Made by a program: the position numbers and the translations under genes. Of a stretch of DNA of 64,000 nt, positions 1-8,846 are shown in pieces (the stretch's first letter is position 1; every line of letters begins with the position of its first letter). Source of the stretch: Veillonellales bacterium (GTDB lineage Bacteria; Bacillota; Negativicutes; JAAYSF01); assembly GCA_039680175.1 (NCBI GenBank), contig JBDKTO010000091.1, positions 25,643 through 89,642 of the forward strand, in the 5' to 3' direction. Below the pieces are notes generated by a model, which ran no database searches, had not been told where the DNA came from, and saw nothing but the letters and a program-made list of their open reading frames with translations.

Positions 1-317
1 TTCAAGTTACTTTTAACGGTACCGTCTGCGGCATTCCTCTTCGGCGCTATCAATTTGCCGTTAACGGACAACCAGCCCAGCTTACCGATAAAGTTCCAGA
101 CAGCAGCGCCATTCAGTACACCTGCCTGGAACAGCCCCATCCCATGATCAGCGATGTGCTGCTGGCTGCCGAATTCAACCCCGGCAGCCTGCCGGCCGGC
201 GGCCGGGTTGAAATTCGTCTCAATGGCCGCCCTGCCGAGTTCACTTCGCTGGTAAGTAGTGGCGATGCTATTGACATCGACATTGGCAGCAGCGAAGTAA
301 AAACCAGCCTTGATTGA
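1..317 (+). CDS. 3' end of an unidentified gene (possibly FtsA-like C-terminal domain)
   Basis: An open frame enters from the left edge in frame 3 and ends at a TGA at 315-317, giving about 104 residues. The tail alternates beta-strand-like segments such as FAVNGQPAQL, VEIRLNGRPAEF and GDAIDIDI. This resembles the beta-grasp-like C-terminal extension of long FtsA-like proteins of Firmicutes, but that is only a resemblance. A terminator follows nine bases after the stop. The N-terminal part that would identify the protein is outside the window. Confidence 0.5.
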   Translation, partial: QVTFNGTVCGIPLRRYQFAVNGQPAQLTDKVPDSSAIQYTCLEQPHPMISDVLLAAEFNPGSLPAGGRVEIRLNGRPAEFTSLVSSGDAIDIDIGSSEVKTSLD

Positions 318-325
318 TATGTAAA

Positions 326-361
326 AGCAGTGTAGTAAATTTGCTACGCTGCTTTTTTTTT
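326..361 (+). terminator. Rho-independent terminator
   Basis: Stem AGCAGTGTAG / CTACGCTGCT (one G-T pair) with an eight-base loop, followed by a run of nine T. It ends the gene that enters from the left edge. Confidence 0.85.
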
Positions 362-390
362 GCATGCTCAGACAGTATTTGCCAGAAAAA

Positions 391-419
391 TTTACAATAT
401 TAAAAAATAAGTGTATAAT
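391..419 (+). promoter_or_regulatory. Sigma-A type promoter of the abgA-aspA unit
   Basis: TTTACA, a 17-base spacer, then TATAAT. It lies 52 bases upstream of the M20 hydrolase start and is the only good promoter in the gap. Confidence 0.65.
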
Positions 420-470
420 AGATTCAGAATATGAATACAGAATACAAAATACCCTGTAAGGGAGGAAAAA

Positions 471-1802
471 ATGGATTTAGTTGCAAAAATTAAAGAATTG
501 ACAAAAAATTTAGAACAAACAGCCATCGCTAGGCGTCGCGATTTTCACCGTTACGCCGAAACAGGCTGGACAGAATTTCGGACAGCCTCGCTTGTAGCTG
601 ATGAATTAAACCGGCTTGGCTATCAGGTTGCAAGTGGTGATGAAGTAATTGATGGCGCTCAAATGATGGGTGTACCAAGTGCCGCTGATTTGGAATTACA
701 TAAAAAGCGTGCCCTGGAACAGGGAGGAAAAGCGGCCTGGATTGCCAAAATGGAAGGCGGCAAAACAGGAATCGTTGGCATTTTGCAATTTGCCAACCCA
801 GGTCCCACGGTAGCTCTGCGGTTTGATTTGGATGCAAATGACGTCTCAGAGTCAACAGCCAAGGAGCACCGGCCGAATCAGGCACAGTTTGCCTCTGTCA
901 ACAACGGCGCGATGCATGCCTGCGGTCATGACGGACATATGGCCGTTGGGCTGGCAGTGGCCTGCATCCTGTCGCAATTGAAAGAGAATCTAAGCGGCAG
1001 AATAAAGCTGATCTTTCAGCCGGCCGAGGAAGGAGTACGCGGCGCTAAGGCCATGGTGGCAAAAGGCATCGTGGATGATGTCGATTATTTATTGGGCATG
1101 CATTTCGGTCTTCAGCTGCGTAAAACGGGACAAGCGGCCTGCAACGTAACCGGGTTTCTGGCTACAAGCAAATATGACGCCATGTTTACGGGACTTCCGG
1201 CCCATGCCGGCGCAGCGCCGGAAGCGGGACGCAATGCGTTGCTGGCAGCGGCGGCAGCGGCTCTCAATCTGCATGCCATACCGAGGCACAGCGAGGGAAT
1301 TTCCCGCATTAATGTAGGAATCATGCAAGCCGGTACCGGACGCAATGTCATTGCCCCCAATGCGGTGATTAAACTGGAAACACGGGGCGCAACGAGCAGG
1401 ATCAACCAGTTTATGGCCGACGAAGCCTCACGAATTATTCACAGCGCTGCTGCCATGTACGGGGTGGATGTTGCGACCAAAGAAGTGGGCGGAGCCGCCG
1501 GCTGCAACAGTTCGTCAGCCTTGGCTGAAAAACTGGTTAAACTAGCGAAAGAGGCAACTATCTTCGATGAAATCGTACCAGAATGTCATTTTGGCGCCAG
1601 CGAAGACTGCTCTTATTTCATGGAAAGAGTCCAGGAGCATGGCGGACAAGCCGCTTATATACTAGTCGGTGCGGACTTGGCAGCAGGTCATCATGATTCC
1701 TTGTTCGATTTCGACGAACAGGCGTTAAGCAAGGCGATCCGCTTTTTAAGTACTGCAGCGGCCGAGCTTTTATCGCCCGGCAACGTAGAACAGAACAAAT
1801 AA
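471..1802 (+). CDS. abgA: AbgA-like M20 amidohydrolase
   Basis: A 443-residue M20-family metallohydrolase that splits amide-linked conjugates, closest in pattern to subunit A of p-aminobenzoyl-glutamate hydrolase. Seen: the N-terminal RRDFHRYAETGW segment typical of AbgA, a metal-binding HACGHDGH motif (residues 149-156), PAEEG (185-189) with the catalytic glutamate, GMHFG, and the C-terminal GASEDCSYFM. The ATG has an ideal AAGGGAGGA site. An AbgB partner and an AbgT transporter are not present nearby, so the substrate may differ; N-acyl amino acids are possible. It is followed after 49 bases by aspartase, which suggests joint breakdown of amino-acid conjugates ending in ammonia release. Confidence 0.85.
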   Translation: MDLVAKIKELTKNLEQTAIARRRDFHRYAETGWTEFRTASLVADELNRLGYQVASGDEVIDGAQMMGVPSAADLELHKKRALEQGGKAAWIAKMEGGKTGIVGILQFANPGPTVALRFDLDANDVSESTAKEHRPNQAQFASVNNGAMHACGHDGHMAVGLAVACILSQLKENLSGRIKLIFQPAEEGVRGAKAMVAKGIVDDVDYLLGMHFGLQLRKTGQAACNVTGFLATSKYDAMFTGLPAHAGAAPEAGRNALLAAAAAALNLHAIPRHSEGISRINVGIMQAGTGRNVIAPNAVIKLETRGATSRINQFMADEASRIIHSAAAMYGVDVATKEVGGAAGCNSSSALAEKLVKLAKEATIFDEIVPECHFGASEDCSYFMERVQEHGGQAAYILVGADLAAGHHDSLFDFDEQALSKAIRFLSTAAAELLSPGNVEQNK

Positions 1803-1851
1803 CAGAGCGAGAAGTTAATTTGATATATTTAAAAAAGGGAGACGAGATATT

Positions 1852-3258
1852 ATGCGGTTAGAACATGATTTTTTAGGAGAAATGGAAGTTCCTGATGATG
1901 CGTATTACGGGGTGCAGACACTGCGTGCCATAGAAAATTTCAAGATCACACGCCAAAAGCTGGACCCAGAGTTCATCATTTCCATTGCTATGGTAAAAAA
2001 GGCGGCCGCCAAGGCCAATATGAGTACCGGACGGATGGATCAAACCATTGGAAAGGCTCTGGTTGCTGCGGCGGAAGAAGTAATCGGCGGCAAGCTGCAA
2101 GACCAATTTCTTGTCGACCCCATTCAGGGAGGCGCGGGTACCTCAGTCAACATGAACATGAATGAAGTGCTGTCCAATCGTGCTTTGGAACTGCTGGGGG
2201 ATAAAAAAGGCAATTATACCCATGTTTCACCTAATAATCACGCCAATATGGCTCAGTCAACCAATGATTCTTTTCCAACCGGCATCCGGGTTTGCGCCCT
2301 TCGCAAAGGCCGGATTCTGATTCAGGCATTACGCAATTTGGCGCAGGCTTTGGATGAAAAAGGCGTAGAGTTCAAAAAAGTCCTCAAAATGGGCCGCACC
2401 CATCTGCAGGACGCCGTGCCTATTACCATGGGACAAGAGTTTGCCGCTTATGCTTCAGCGGTTCGGCGGGGCGCCCAGCGTATTGAGGATGTTCTGGAGC
2501 ATTTACACACCATCAACATGGGAGCGACTGCCGTGGGCACCGGTTTGAATGCGGAACCGGAGTATATCCGTGAAGTTGCCAGACAATTGTCGGAAATTAC
2601 GCAGGAACCGTTTGCGACCGCCGATAATTTGGTGGATGCAACGAACAATACCGATCTGTTTGCCGAGGTATCGGCGGCGTTGAAGGTGACCGCCCTGGCA
2701 TTGATTAAGATGGCCAATGATTTCCGCCTGATGGCGTCAGGTCCGCGCTGCGGCCTGAATGAATTGGCTCTGCCGCCCCGTCAGCCGGGATCTTCAATTA
2801 TGCCGGGAAAAGTAAATCCGGTTATTCCTGAAGTACTCGATCAGACCTGCTATCAGGTAATCGGCAATGATTTGGCCGTTACGCTGGGAGTTGAAAACGG
2901 GCAGTTGGAATTAAATGTCATGGAACCGGTAATCGCATTTAATCTGTTTAATTCGCTTACTTATTTGACCAATGCCGTGAACACCTTCAATCAGCTCTGC
3001 GTGCAGAAAGTGCAGGCAAAAAAAGAACAATGCGACAGCTGGCTGGAAGGAAGCGTAGGCATTGTCACGGCTCTGCTGCCCCACATTGGCTATGAAAAAT
3101 CATCCATGGTGGCCAAAGAAGCTTATAACAGCGGCCGGCCGGTACGGGAAATCATATTGAACCACAAACTGCTGACTAAAGAAGCGATGGATATTATCCT
3201 GTCGCCGGAAGAGATGACGAAGCCCGGCATTGCCGGAAAGCAATTGCTTACTAAATAA
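1852..3258 (+). CDS. aspA: Aspartate ammonia-lyase
   Basis: Converts L-aspartate to fumarate and ammonia in the cytoplasm. The 468-residue length is normal for the family. Seen: the GSSIMPGKVNP signature (313-323) with the catalytic serine loop, TSVNMNMNE (97-105), and THLQDAVPITMG around 183-194, all standard for the aspartase/fumarase superfamily; the aspartase-type N-terminus (RLEHDFLGEMEVPDDAYYGVQT) separates it from fumarase C. An AAAGGGAGA ribosome site precedes the ATG. It is co-oriented with and probably co-transcribed with the upstream M20 hydrolase, and a strong terminator follows. Fumarate made here can serve as electron acceptor or carbon source. Confidence 0.95.
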   Translation: MRLEHDFLGEMEVPDDAYYGVQTLRAIENFKITRQKLDPEFIISIAMVKKAAAKANMSTGRMDQTIGKALVAAAEEVIGGKLQDQFLVDPIQGGAGTSVNMNMNEVLSNRALELLGDKKGNYTHVSPNNHANMAQSTNDSFPTGIRVCALRKGRILIQALRNLAQALDEKGVEFKKVLKMGRTHLQDAVPITMGQEFAAYASAVRRGAQRIEDVLEHLHTINMGATAVGTGLNAEPEYIREVARQLSEITQEPFATADNLVDATNNTDLFAEVSAALKVTALALIKMANDFRLMASGPRCGLNELALPPRQPGSSIMPGKVNPVIPEVLDQTCYQVIGNDLAVTLGVENGQLELNVMEPVIAFNLFNSLTYLTNAVNTFNQLCVQKVQAKKEQCDSWLEGSVGIVTALLPHIGYEKSSMVAKEAYNSGRPVREIILNHKLLTKEAMDIILSPEEMTKPGIAGKQLLTK

Positions 3259-3296
3259 TATGTAAATTAAATTGGAATACGAGCATCCCAAGATGC

Positions 3297-3340
3297 AAAG
3301 CCTCCTGCAGGACATTGTCCTTTGCGGAGGCTTTTTTTTA
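3297..3340. terminator. Bidirectional terminator between aspA and the sensor kinase
   Basis: Stem AAAGCCTCC...GGAGGCTTT with inner pairs TGCA/TGC and a run of eight T on the plus strand, located between the convergent aspA and histidine kinase genes. An A-run on the other flank gives weaker T-richness for the minus strand. Confidence 0.85.
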
Positions 3341-3346
3341 GTACAC

Positions 3347-4654
3347 TCAATCCGAGTCATTCTTTAAATTTTCACGCGAAGGTAAGATTACTGTAAAAAT
3401 ACTTCCCTTTCCTACTGCGCTTTGGACCTGTATGACCCCGCCGTGTGTCTCAACAATCCATTGGGCTATTGCCAGACCCAATCCCGTACCGCCGGCTGTC
3501 CGCGAACGAATTTTATCCACACGATAAAAACGTTTGAAAATTGCTGCCTGATATTCTGGGGCAATGCCAATGCCGGTATCTTGTACAATAATTTTCCATT
3601 CTTGATTTTTGCCGGCTGCTGATTCCAGTTTCACTTTTACTTCACCGTTCGTAGGGGTATATTTGATGGCATTGTCGATAAGAATGAACAATAATTGACT
3701 AATTCTTGCGCGATCAGCATAAACCTCCAGCTGCTCCGGCGCCGCCAATGCCACTCGAATGTTCTTCGCCTGTGCCAATGTCTGCAGTGAACGAATCACC
3801 GGCTCTGCGACTAATTTGATATCAAAATTCTCTTTTAATAGCTCAAGCACCCCTGCATCGGCTCGAGCCAAGGTCAAGAGATCCGTTGTAATTTTAGACA
3901 TTTTGCAAATTTCGTCTTTCATATCCTGAAGAACCTGGCGTGAAAAGGCGGAAATTTTATTATCATCATCTCTTTGTACTGCATCTACCGATGCAAGCAA
4001 CACACTCAACGGCGTCCGAAGTTCGTGCGAAGCATCTGCCACAAACTCTTTTTGCCGAAAAAAAGACTGATTAATGGGAATCATGGCCCGTCCTGCCATA
4101 AAATGGCCTGCCATGGAAGCGGTAAGTAAGCACAATAAACTTCCCATAATCAGTGCAAGCAGTACATTTTTTAAAACGTGATAATAGTCAGTAACATCTC
4201 TTCCCAGATAGGCCGTTCCTACCCACTGCGAGTCAAATCTAATTTGCCGCTGAATCATCATAAAAACAGTCGTTTCCCCACCCGGCAGAGTAATCCAGTT
4301 TATATTAACTTTTCCTTCCGGAGTATCCCAGTGCTGGATTGCGTCGAAAACATAGTCTCTTTGTATGGCGCTTGCTTTTTCTTCATTTACCAAAACCCCA
4401 TTGCTATCTAAAATATAACAAAAAATACTATTATGGATTGACTCATGTTCATCAAGAGTCAAACTACCCTTAAGCTTATAAATCGCTAATCGTTCGTCCA
4501 ATTCTTCCTGTGATACCAACCGAATTTCCTGTTTCAGCTCATAGGCGATTGTCCAGACTAATCCGGCAAAACTAACTGCTACAAAGGTTACGATCAGTAC
4601 AAACATAATGATCGTATACAGCAATGTCAGACGGTTGCGGATTTTTTTAAACAT
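3347..4654 (-). CDS. Membrane sensor histidine kinase
   Basis: A 435-residue two-component sensor kinase. Seen: membrane segment 1 at about 12-37, an extracytoplasmic sensor region at about 38-160, membrane segment 2 at about 163-185, a short linker with no clear full HAMP domain, the phosphorylated H-box DASHELRTPLS (His about 210), and the ATPase N, G1, F and G2 boxes (DNAIKYT, DTGIGI, FKRFYRVD, GGTGLGLAI). I chose the ATG at 4654 because it overlaps the end of the response-regulator gene (ATG within CTTCATGTTTAA) and has a GGAGG site; a longer frame upstream lacks a site. It is translationally coupled to the regulator. The signal sensed is unknown; the adjacent GT39 gene suggests envelope stress. 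Confidence 0.9.
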   Translation of the reverse strand: MFKKIRNRLTLLYTIIMFVLIVTFVAVSFAGLVWTIAYELKQEIRLVSQEELDERLAIYKLKGSLTLDEHESIHNSIFCYILDSNGVLVNEEKASAIQRDYVFDAIQHWDTPEGKVNINWITLPGGETTVFMMIQRQIRFDSQWVGTAYLGRDVTDYYHVLKNVLLALIMGSLLCLLTASMAGHFMAGRAMIPINQSFFRQKEFVADASHELRTPLSVLLASVDAVQRDDDNKISAFSRQVLQDMKDEICKMSKITTDLLTLARADAGVLELLKENFDIKLVAEPVIRSLQTLAQAKNIRVALAAPEQLEVYADRARISQLLFILIDNAIKYTPTNGEVKVKLESAAGKNQEWKIIVQDTGIGIAPEYQAAIFKRFYRVDKIRSRTAGGTGLGLAIAQWIVETHGGVIQVQSAVGKGSIFTVILPSRENLKNDSD

Positions 4655-5327
4655 GAAGAACCTCCAGCTTATAGCCGATTCCCCTGACATTGTGGATGAG
4701 AACATTCTTACCGAGAAGGCCGATTTTTTTGCGGAGTAAGCGTATATAAGCTTCCAAATTATTCGGCGTAACTTCTGTTTCTAACCCCCACACCCGATCC
4801 AACAATATCTCCCGTGACAGTACCCGGCCCATATTTTGGACTAAAAGCTCCAGCAATTGAAATTCCCGGGATGTTAATTGAATCTCCCGTTCTCCCTGAC
4901 GGGCCGTGTGCGTGGCGCGATCAAGAATGAGATTGCCGGCCTGAATCATTTCTTCTTTAATCTGCAGTCCGCCCCGGCGGGACAAGGCGCGAATGCGCGC
5001 CATAAGCTCAGCGAATTCAAAGGGTTTAACTATATAATCATCTGCTCCGGTATCTAACCCCAGTACACGATCTTCCAGGGCATCCCGCGCTGTTAACATG
5101 ATAATCTTCCCCTGATATTCCTGTCGGCGTAAATAACCGCAAACATTAATACCGGATTCTCCCGGCATCATCCAATCCATGATGATTATATCATAAGGTG
5201 AATCCATCGCAGATTCAATAGCAGCATCTCCCCGCTGAACCCAATCCACTTGCATATTTTCCTTTTCAAGCATATGTGCAATCAGCCTGCCAAGTCTAAC
5301 ATCATCTTCAGCCAGAAGAATCCGCAT
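4647..5327 (-). CDS. OmpR-family response regulator
   Basis: A 226-residue DNA-binding response regulator. Seen: receiver acidic pair ED-D at the N-terminus (residues 7-9), phospho-acceptor Asp51 in IIIMDWMMPG, switch residue in LTARDA, the KPFEF lysine, then a C-terminal winged helix with ELLVQNMGRVLSREILLDRVWG and a final VRGIGYKL, standard for the OmpR/PhoB class. I chose the ATG at 5327 because GGAGG sits eight bases upstream; two ATGs further upstream are poorly placed. Its last codons overlap the kinase start. The GT39 gene lies 82 bases upstream in the same direction, so all three may form one operon. Confidence 0.92.
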   Translation of the reverse strand: MRILLAEDDVRLGRLIAHMLEKENMQVDWVQRGDAAIESAMDSPYDIIIMDWMMPGESGINVCGYLRRQEYQGKIIMLTARDALEDRVLGLDTGADDYIVKPFEFAELMARIRALSRRGGLQIKEEMIQAGNLILDRATHTARQGEREIQLTSREFQLLELLVQNMGRVLSREILLDRVWGLETEVTPNNLEAYIRLLRKKIGLLGKNVLIHNVRGIGYKLEVLHV

Positions 5328-5409
5328 CAGCATCCCCTCCAACTAGTATACACCGTCAGGGAGTGCATACTTGCTTCTATGCACATCATACCATAACCAT
5401 ACCGGAAAT

Positions 5410-6960
5410 TCATGGCTGAAGCAGCAATAGCTTGTCTTCCTGTTCGTTAACAATTACTAATTTAGTTTTATCTGCCGGAGCCAATTGATCATATTCTGTC
5501 TTTCTGATAACGTAATATGCATTTTGGTTATACTGCAGTGCATCTTTAAGTTGACTGATATTATTAAGTTCCGTACCGGGAACATTAGTGTAGAACATAA
5601 ACCCAGGATGATAAAATTTAGTTATATATACGGGAGCCTGTCCTTCATTATACTGTTCCATAAACTGACCGCTAAATTCACGTACAGAGAAGCTGGCTGC
5701 CGCTGCCGGAAATAAATTAGTCATTAAGACAACAGAAAACAATATCATGCCAGCTACCTTGGCTATTATGGCATTTTGATATTTCCCTTTGAGATTCATT
5801 CCCCAAACCGTTATCAGCATGACTAGAAAAGTAATACTTGTCAATCGTATGCCGGTCCGCATAGAGAAAGCGCTCTCTTTGGCCGTATACAGTAATGTTC
5901 CTTCCAGTAAAATCACCAGCAATGTTAGAATCTTTGCTGAAAGCAGAAAAGATTTTTGATTCTTTTCCGACCAAATTTTATCAATATACCAGCCTGTAAT
6001 TAAAGCTAAAGGAGGATACATCGGCAGAATATAAGAAATTAGTTTTGTTTGCGATACCGAAAAGAAGAGAAAAACCACTCCGGCCCAAATGCTTAAAAAC
6101 AACAAAGCAGGCCGATTTGATTCGCAGCTTCGTGTGATTGCACGATATAAGGCCTGAACCATAAACACGGACCAGGGGAAAAAGCCAAGAAACAGCACCG
6201 GAATATAATAGTACCATAACATTCCTGATGGATGCTCAGGCTGTAGGAAGCGGGTAACATTATGAAACCCTAAAAACGTGCTGATAAAATCCCAGCCGTG
6301 GTATTGATACATAATTGCATACCAGGGGAGGGCAACTGCCAAAAACAGCAGAGTGCCCGAAAAAAGCTTCATCTTCTTTACTTCCGCCAGCCTGCGGGTC
6401 GCCATGAGGTATATGAAGATAATAATTCCCGGAAAAACAATCCCGATGGGGCCTTTAGTTAACACGGCTAATGCGGCACAGCCGTAAAACAAATAGTACC
6501 GTTTTTTTAGAAATGCCAGCAATGATACCGCCATGAAAAAAGTTAACGTGATATCAGTAACCGCTGCTTTGGACAAATAAAAATATTCCAAGCTTGTCGT
6601 TAGCACTAAAGCAGCCAGCATTCCGGCACGATTGCCAAACAACCCCCGGCCCACAAGATAAATCAGCACTGTTCCGGAAACGCCTAATAGGGCCGATGGA
6701 AATCTGGCGCCAAATTCACCGGCGCCGAACAGTTTAAATGCACCGGCAACCAGCCAATAGTACATCGGCGGTTTATCATACCAAAAATCGTTATAAATTC
6801 TCGGCGAAATGTAATCGTTGAATTGGATCATTTCCCGGGCTGTCTCCGCATATACAGGCTCATCGGGGTCCAGGAGAGGAAGCTGTCCCAAATAGAAGAA
6901 TGAAATAAAACCTGCCACACATAAAACTAATAGTAAAGATAAAGCATTCTTTGTTCCCAT
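5410..6960 (-). CDS. GT39 (ArnT/PMT-like) membrane glycosyltransferase
   Basis: A 516-residue integral membrane protein with about a dozen hydrophobic segments. The first periplasmic loop holds DPDEPVYAETAREM (31-44), the acidic pair conserved in GT39/ArnT enzymes, which move a sugar from a polyprenyl phosphate to lipid A or protein; the loop DKPPMYYW also fits. The start at 6960 follows GGGAGG; an upstream ATG in frame has no site. Placement just upstream of a two-component system suggests regulated envelope modification, as with arnT under PmrAB in enterobacteria, and makes sense in an organism with an outer membrane. The acceptor and sugar cannot be read from sequence. Confidence 0.8.
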   Translation of the reverse strand: MGTKNALSLLLVLCVAGFISFFYLGQLPLLDPDEPVYAETAREMIQFNDYISPRIYNDFWYDKPPMYYWLVAGAFKLFGAGEFGARFPSALLGVSGTVLIYLVGRGLFGNRAGMLAALVLTTSLEYFYLSKAAVTDITLTFFMAVSLLAFLKKRYYLFYGCAALAVLTKGPIGIVFPGIIIFIYLMATRRLAEVKKMKLFSGTLLFLAVALPWYAIMYQYHGWDFISTFLGFHNVTRFLQPEHPSGMLWYYYIPVLFLGFFPWSVFMVQALYRAITRSCESNRPALLFLSIWAGVVFLFFSVSQTKLISYILPMYPPLALITGWYIDKIWSEKNQKSFLLSAKILTLLVILLEGTLLYTAKESAFSMRTGIRLTSITFLVMLITVWGMNLKGKYQNAIIAKVAGMILFSVVLMTNLFPAAAASFSVREFSGQFMEQYNEGQAPVYITKFYHPGFMFYTNVPGTELNNISQLKDALQYNQNAYYVIRKTEYDQLAPADKTKLVIVNEQEDKLLLLQP

Positions 6961-7090
6961 TGTGCCTCCCTCATACTTATGGAATAAGTATTCCGACATA
7001 TTCTGGATGAATTTTGTTACATCGTCACTTTTCTTGATAACTGGTAATCTTTTTTAATAAGTATAAGAGTGAATACTGAAAAAATGATGA

Positions 7091-7135
7091 AAAAAGCTCC
7101 TTCTAAATGCATATGCGCACTTTGAAGGAGCTTTT
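7091..7135 (-). terminator. Terminator of the PadR/acetyltransferase unit
   Basis: Stem GAAGGAGCTTTT / AAAAGCTCCTTC around an 18-base loop. On the minus strand the stem runs into TTTTTTC, so it most likely stops transcription of the acetyltransferase gene. Confidence 0.75.
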
Positions 7136-7209
7136 CGAAATATCCTCTTTCAGGCTTTTTTGGGGGAATAAACTGTACCGGAGTCACAACATTCACATTA
7201 ACTTAGTTT

Positions 7210-7662
7210 TTATTTCTTCTGCAAGCAGATTAATTCCGTAAAAGTCCAGTTGAGCTTTTTATAAAACGCCAACGCAGGACCATTGCCCCTGTCGGCAAGC
7301 AAATCCAACCGGGTTGCCCCCTGTTTTGCCGCCCATTGGGCAATTGATTTTAAAAGCTGTGCGCCGATTCCCCGCCCGCGATATTCTTCGGCAACAACAA
7401 CATCTTCAATCATTGCTTTAAAACCTCCCTCGGCGGTGGAAACCAGCAATTGGGCCGAACACATGCCCACTACTTTCCGGTTTATCTCGGCAGCCAGCAC
7501 ACAGCGGAACTTTTCTGCCTGAAGCATCATTTCCAGTCCGCAGCGTTGTCTTTCCCTATCAACAGAAAAATCCGTCTCGATTGCAAACAATAATTGAAGC
7601 AGCTCTACCAGAGAATCAATGTCAGCCGGCAGTGCTTGACGAACGATCAATTTTGAATTCAT
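7210..7662 (-). CDS. GNAT-family N-acetyltransferase
   Basis: A 150-residue acyl-CoA-dependent acetyltransferase. Seen: the acetyl-CoA-binding motif V-V-A-E-E-Y-R-G-R-G-I-G (V/I-x-x-x-x-R/Q-x-x-G-x-G/A type) in the middle and a C-terminal ALAFYKKLNW segment, both standard for GNAT. The start at 7662 follows a GGAGGG site; a longer upstream frame would overlap the PadR gene. It is the last gene of the minus-strand unit that begins with the radical SAM gene. The substrate is unknown. Confidence 0.8.
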   Translation of the reverse strand: MNSKLIVRQALPADIDSLVELLQLLFAIETDFSVDRERQRCGLEMMLQAEKFRCVLAAEINRKVVGMCSAQLLVSTAEGGFKAMIEDVVVAEEYRGRGIGAQLLKSIAQWAAKQGATRLDLLADRGNGPALAFYKKLNWTFTELICLQKK

Positions 7663-7699
7663 CCGGAATCCCTCCGCTTGCTCGCGTTTGTTCTTCACC

Positions 7700-8077
7700 C
7701 TAGCTGTACTTGAACCGGATTGCACTTTTGACCGAAGTCAAAAACAGCCCCAGGGAACGCTGATATTTTTCCAGCGTATTAGCCCAGTTTCCCAGGCATT
7801 CCATTCCCGCTGCCGTGATTCTATACAGCTTTTTGGCCGGCCCCGGATCCGATACATCCCAGGCGGCGGTCACCAACCCCCGCTGCTCCAAAAGGCGCAA
7901 ACAGCGGTATACGCCGGAAGGGTCAGGCTTTTTCCCCTGCAGTATACATGTTTCCTGCAATTTTTGTACGAGGATATACCCATGAAAATTTTCTTTCGCT
8001 AAAATCATTAAAGCGGCAGGCTGAATCAATTTATCAAGATTGATTCCCATACAAGGACATTTTTTTATCGTTTCCAT
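7700..8077 (-). CDS. PadR-like transcriptional regulator
   Basis: A 125-residue winged-helix protein. Seen: the PadR-type core ALMILAKENFHGYILVQKLQE, then DPSGVYRCLRLLEQRGLV and a beta-wing KKLYRITAAG, followed by a short C-terminal helix for dimer formation. An unusual CPCMG near the N-terminus could bind a metal or be redox-sensitive, but this is a guess. A GGAGG site precedes the ATG. The gene sits directly after the ABC transporter genes (25 bases) and probably regulates that unit. It ends in TAG, a codon also used for pyrrolysine here. Confidence 0.8.
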   Translation of the reverse strand: METIKKCPCMGINLDKLIQPAALMILAKENFHGYILVQKLQETCILQGKKPDPSGVYRCLRLLEQRGLVTAAWDVSDPGPAKKLYRITAAGMECLGNWANTLEKYQRSLGLFLTSVKSAIRFKYS

Positions 8078-8102
8078 CCACGAACCGCCTCCGAGTTATT
8101 TT

Positions 8103-8846
8103 TTACTGAAACTCCCGGTAAATTTCCTGCCTGATCCGTTGAAAAACGGCAGCAGAACGCTGCCGGGGACGGGGAATATCCACTAAAATCTCCTTTTTTA
8201 CTCGTCCGGGATGAGACGACAGAACCACTACCCGGGTTCCCAAATAAACGGCTTCTTCAATGTCATGAGTAACCAAAATAATCGTCATTTTTTCTTTTTC
8301 CCAAATCTTCAGAAATTCCTGCTGCAATTTTAAGCGGGTCAGAGCATCCAGCGCACCAAACGGTTCATCCAGAAGTAAAAGTTCGGGCCGGTTGACCAAA
8401 GCCCTGGCAATGGCGACCCTCTGCGCCATTCCGCCCGACAATTGTGCGGGATACGCTGTCTCGAAGCCGGTCAATCCCACCATCTGAAGCTGGCCGGCAA
8501 TCCGTTCCGCCTTTTCTGCCGGCGTTCCCGTCTGCAGAGCAAACTCCATGTTCTCCTCGACGGTCAGCCAGGGAAGCAGCCGGTGCTCCTGAAATACGAT
8601 CCCCCGCTCAAGACCGGCGCCGGTAATTTTTCTCCCGGCCAGCGCAACCGTTCCCTGATAGTCGGTATCCAGTCCGCTGATAATCCGCAACAGCGTGCTT
8701 TTGCCGCAACCACTGGCACCGATAATGCTTACGAACTCATATTGTGACACACTGAGGGAAAGATCATCCAGAACCGTGAATCGGCGATCCTGATTTCGGT
8801 AAGCCTTAGAAAGATGGCTGATAACCAAATATTTTTGTTCACTCAT
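8103..8846 (-). CDS. ABC transporter ATPase (SsuB/TauB type)
   Basis: A 247-residue nucleotide-binding subunit of an importer. Seen: Walker A GASGCGKST (43-51), Q-loop FQEHRLLPWLTV, signature LSGGMAQR (136-143), Walker B LLLLDEP (156-162) and the H-loop THD. The LPWLTVEEN form is typical of nitrate/sulfonate/taurine ATPases. I chose the ATG at 8846, which overlaps the permease stop as ATGA; a GTG five codons earlier lies inside the permease ribosome-site-like stretch. It powers the permease and binding protein encoded just upstream. Confidence 0.9.
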   Translation of the reverse strand: MSEQKYLVISHLSKAYRNQDRRFTVLDDLSLSVSQYEFVSIIGASGCGKSTLLRIISGLDTDYQGTVALAGRKITGAGLERGIVFQEHRLLPWLTVEENMEFALQTGTPAEKAERIAGQLQMVGLTGFETAYPAQLSGGMAQRVAIARALVNRPELLLLDEPFGALDALTRLKLQQEFLKIWEKEKMTIILVTHDIEEAVYLGTRVVVLSSHPGRVKKEILVDIPRPRQRSAAVFQRIRQEIYREFQ

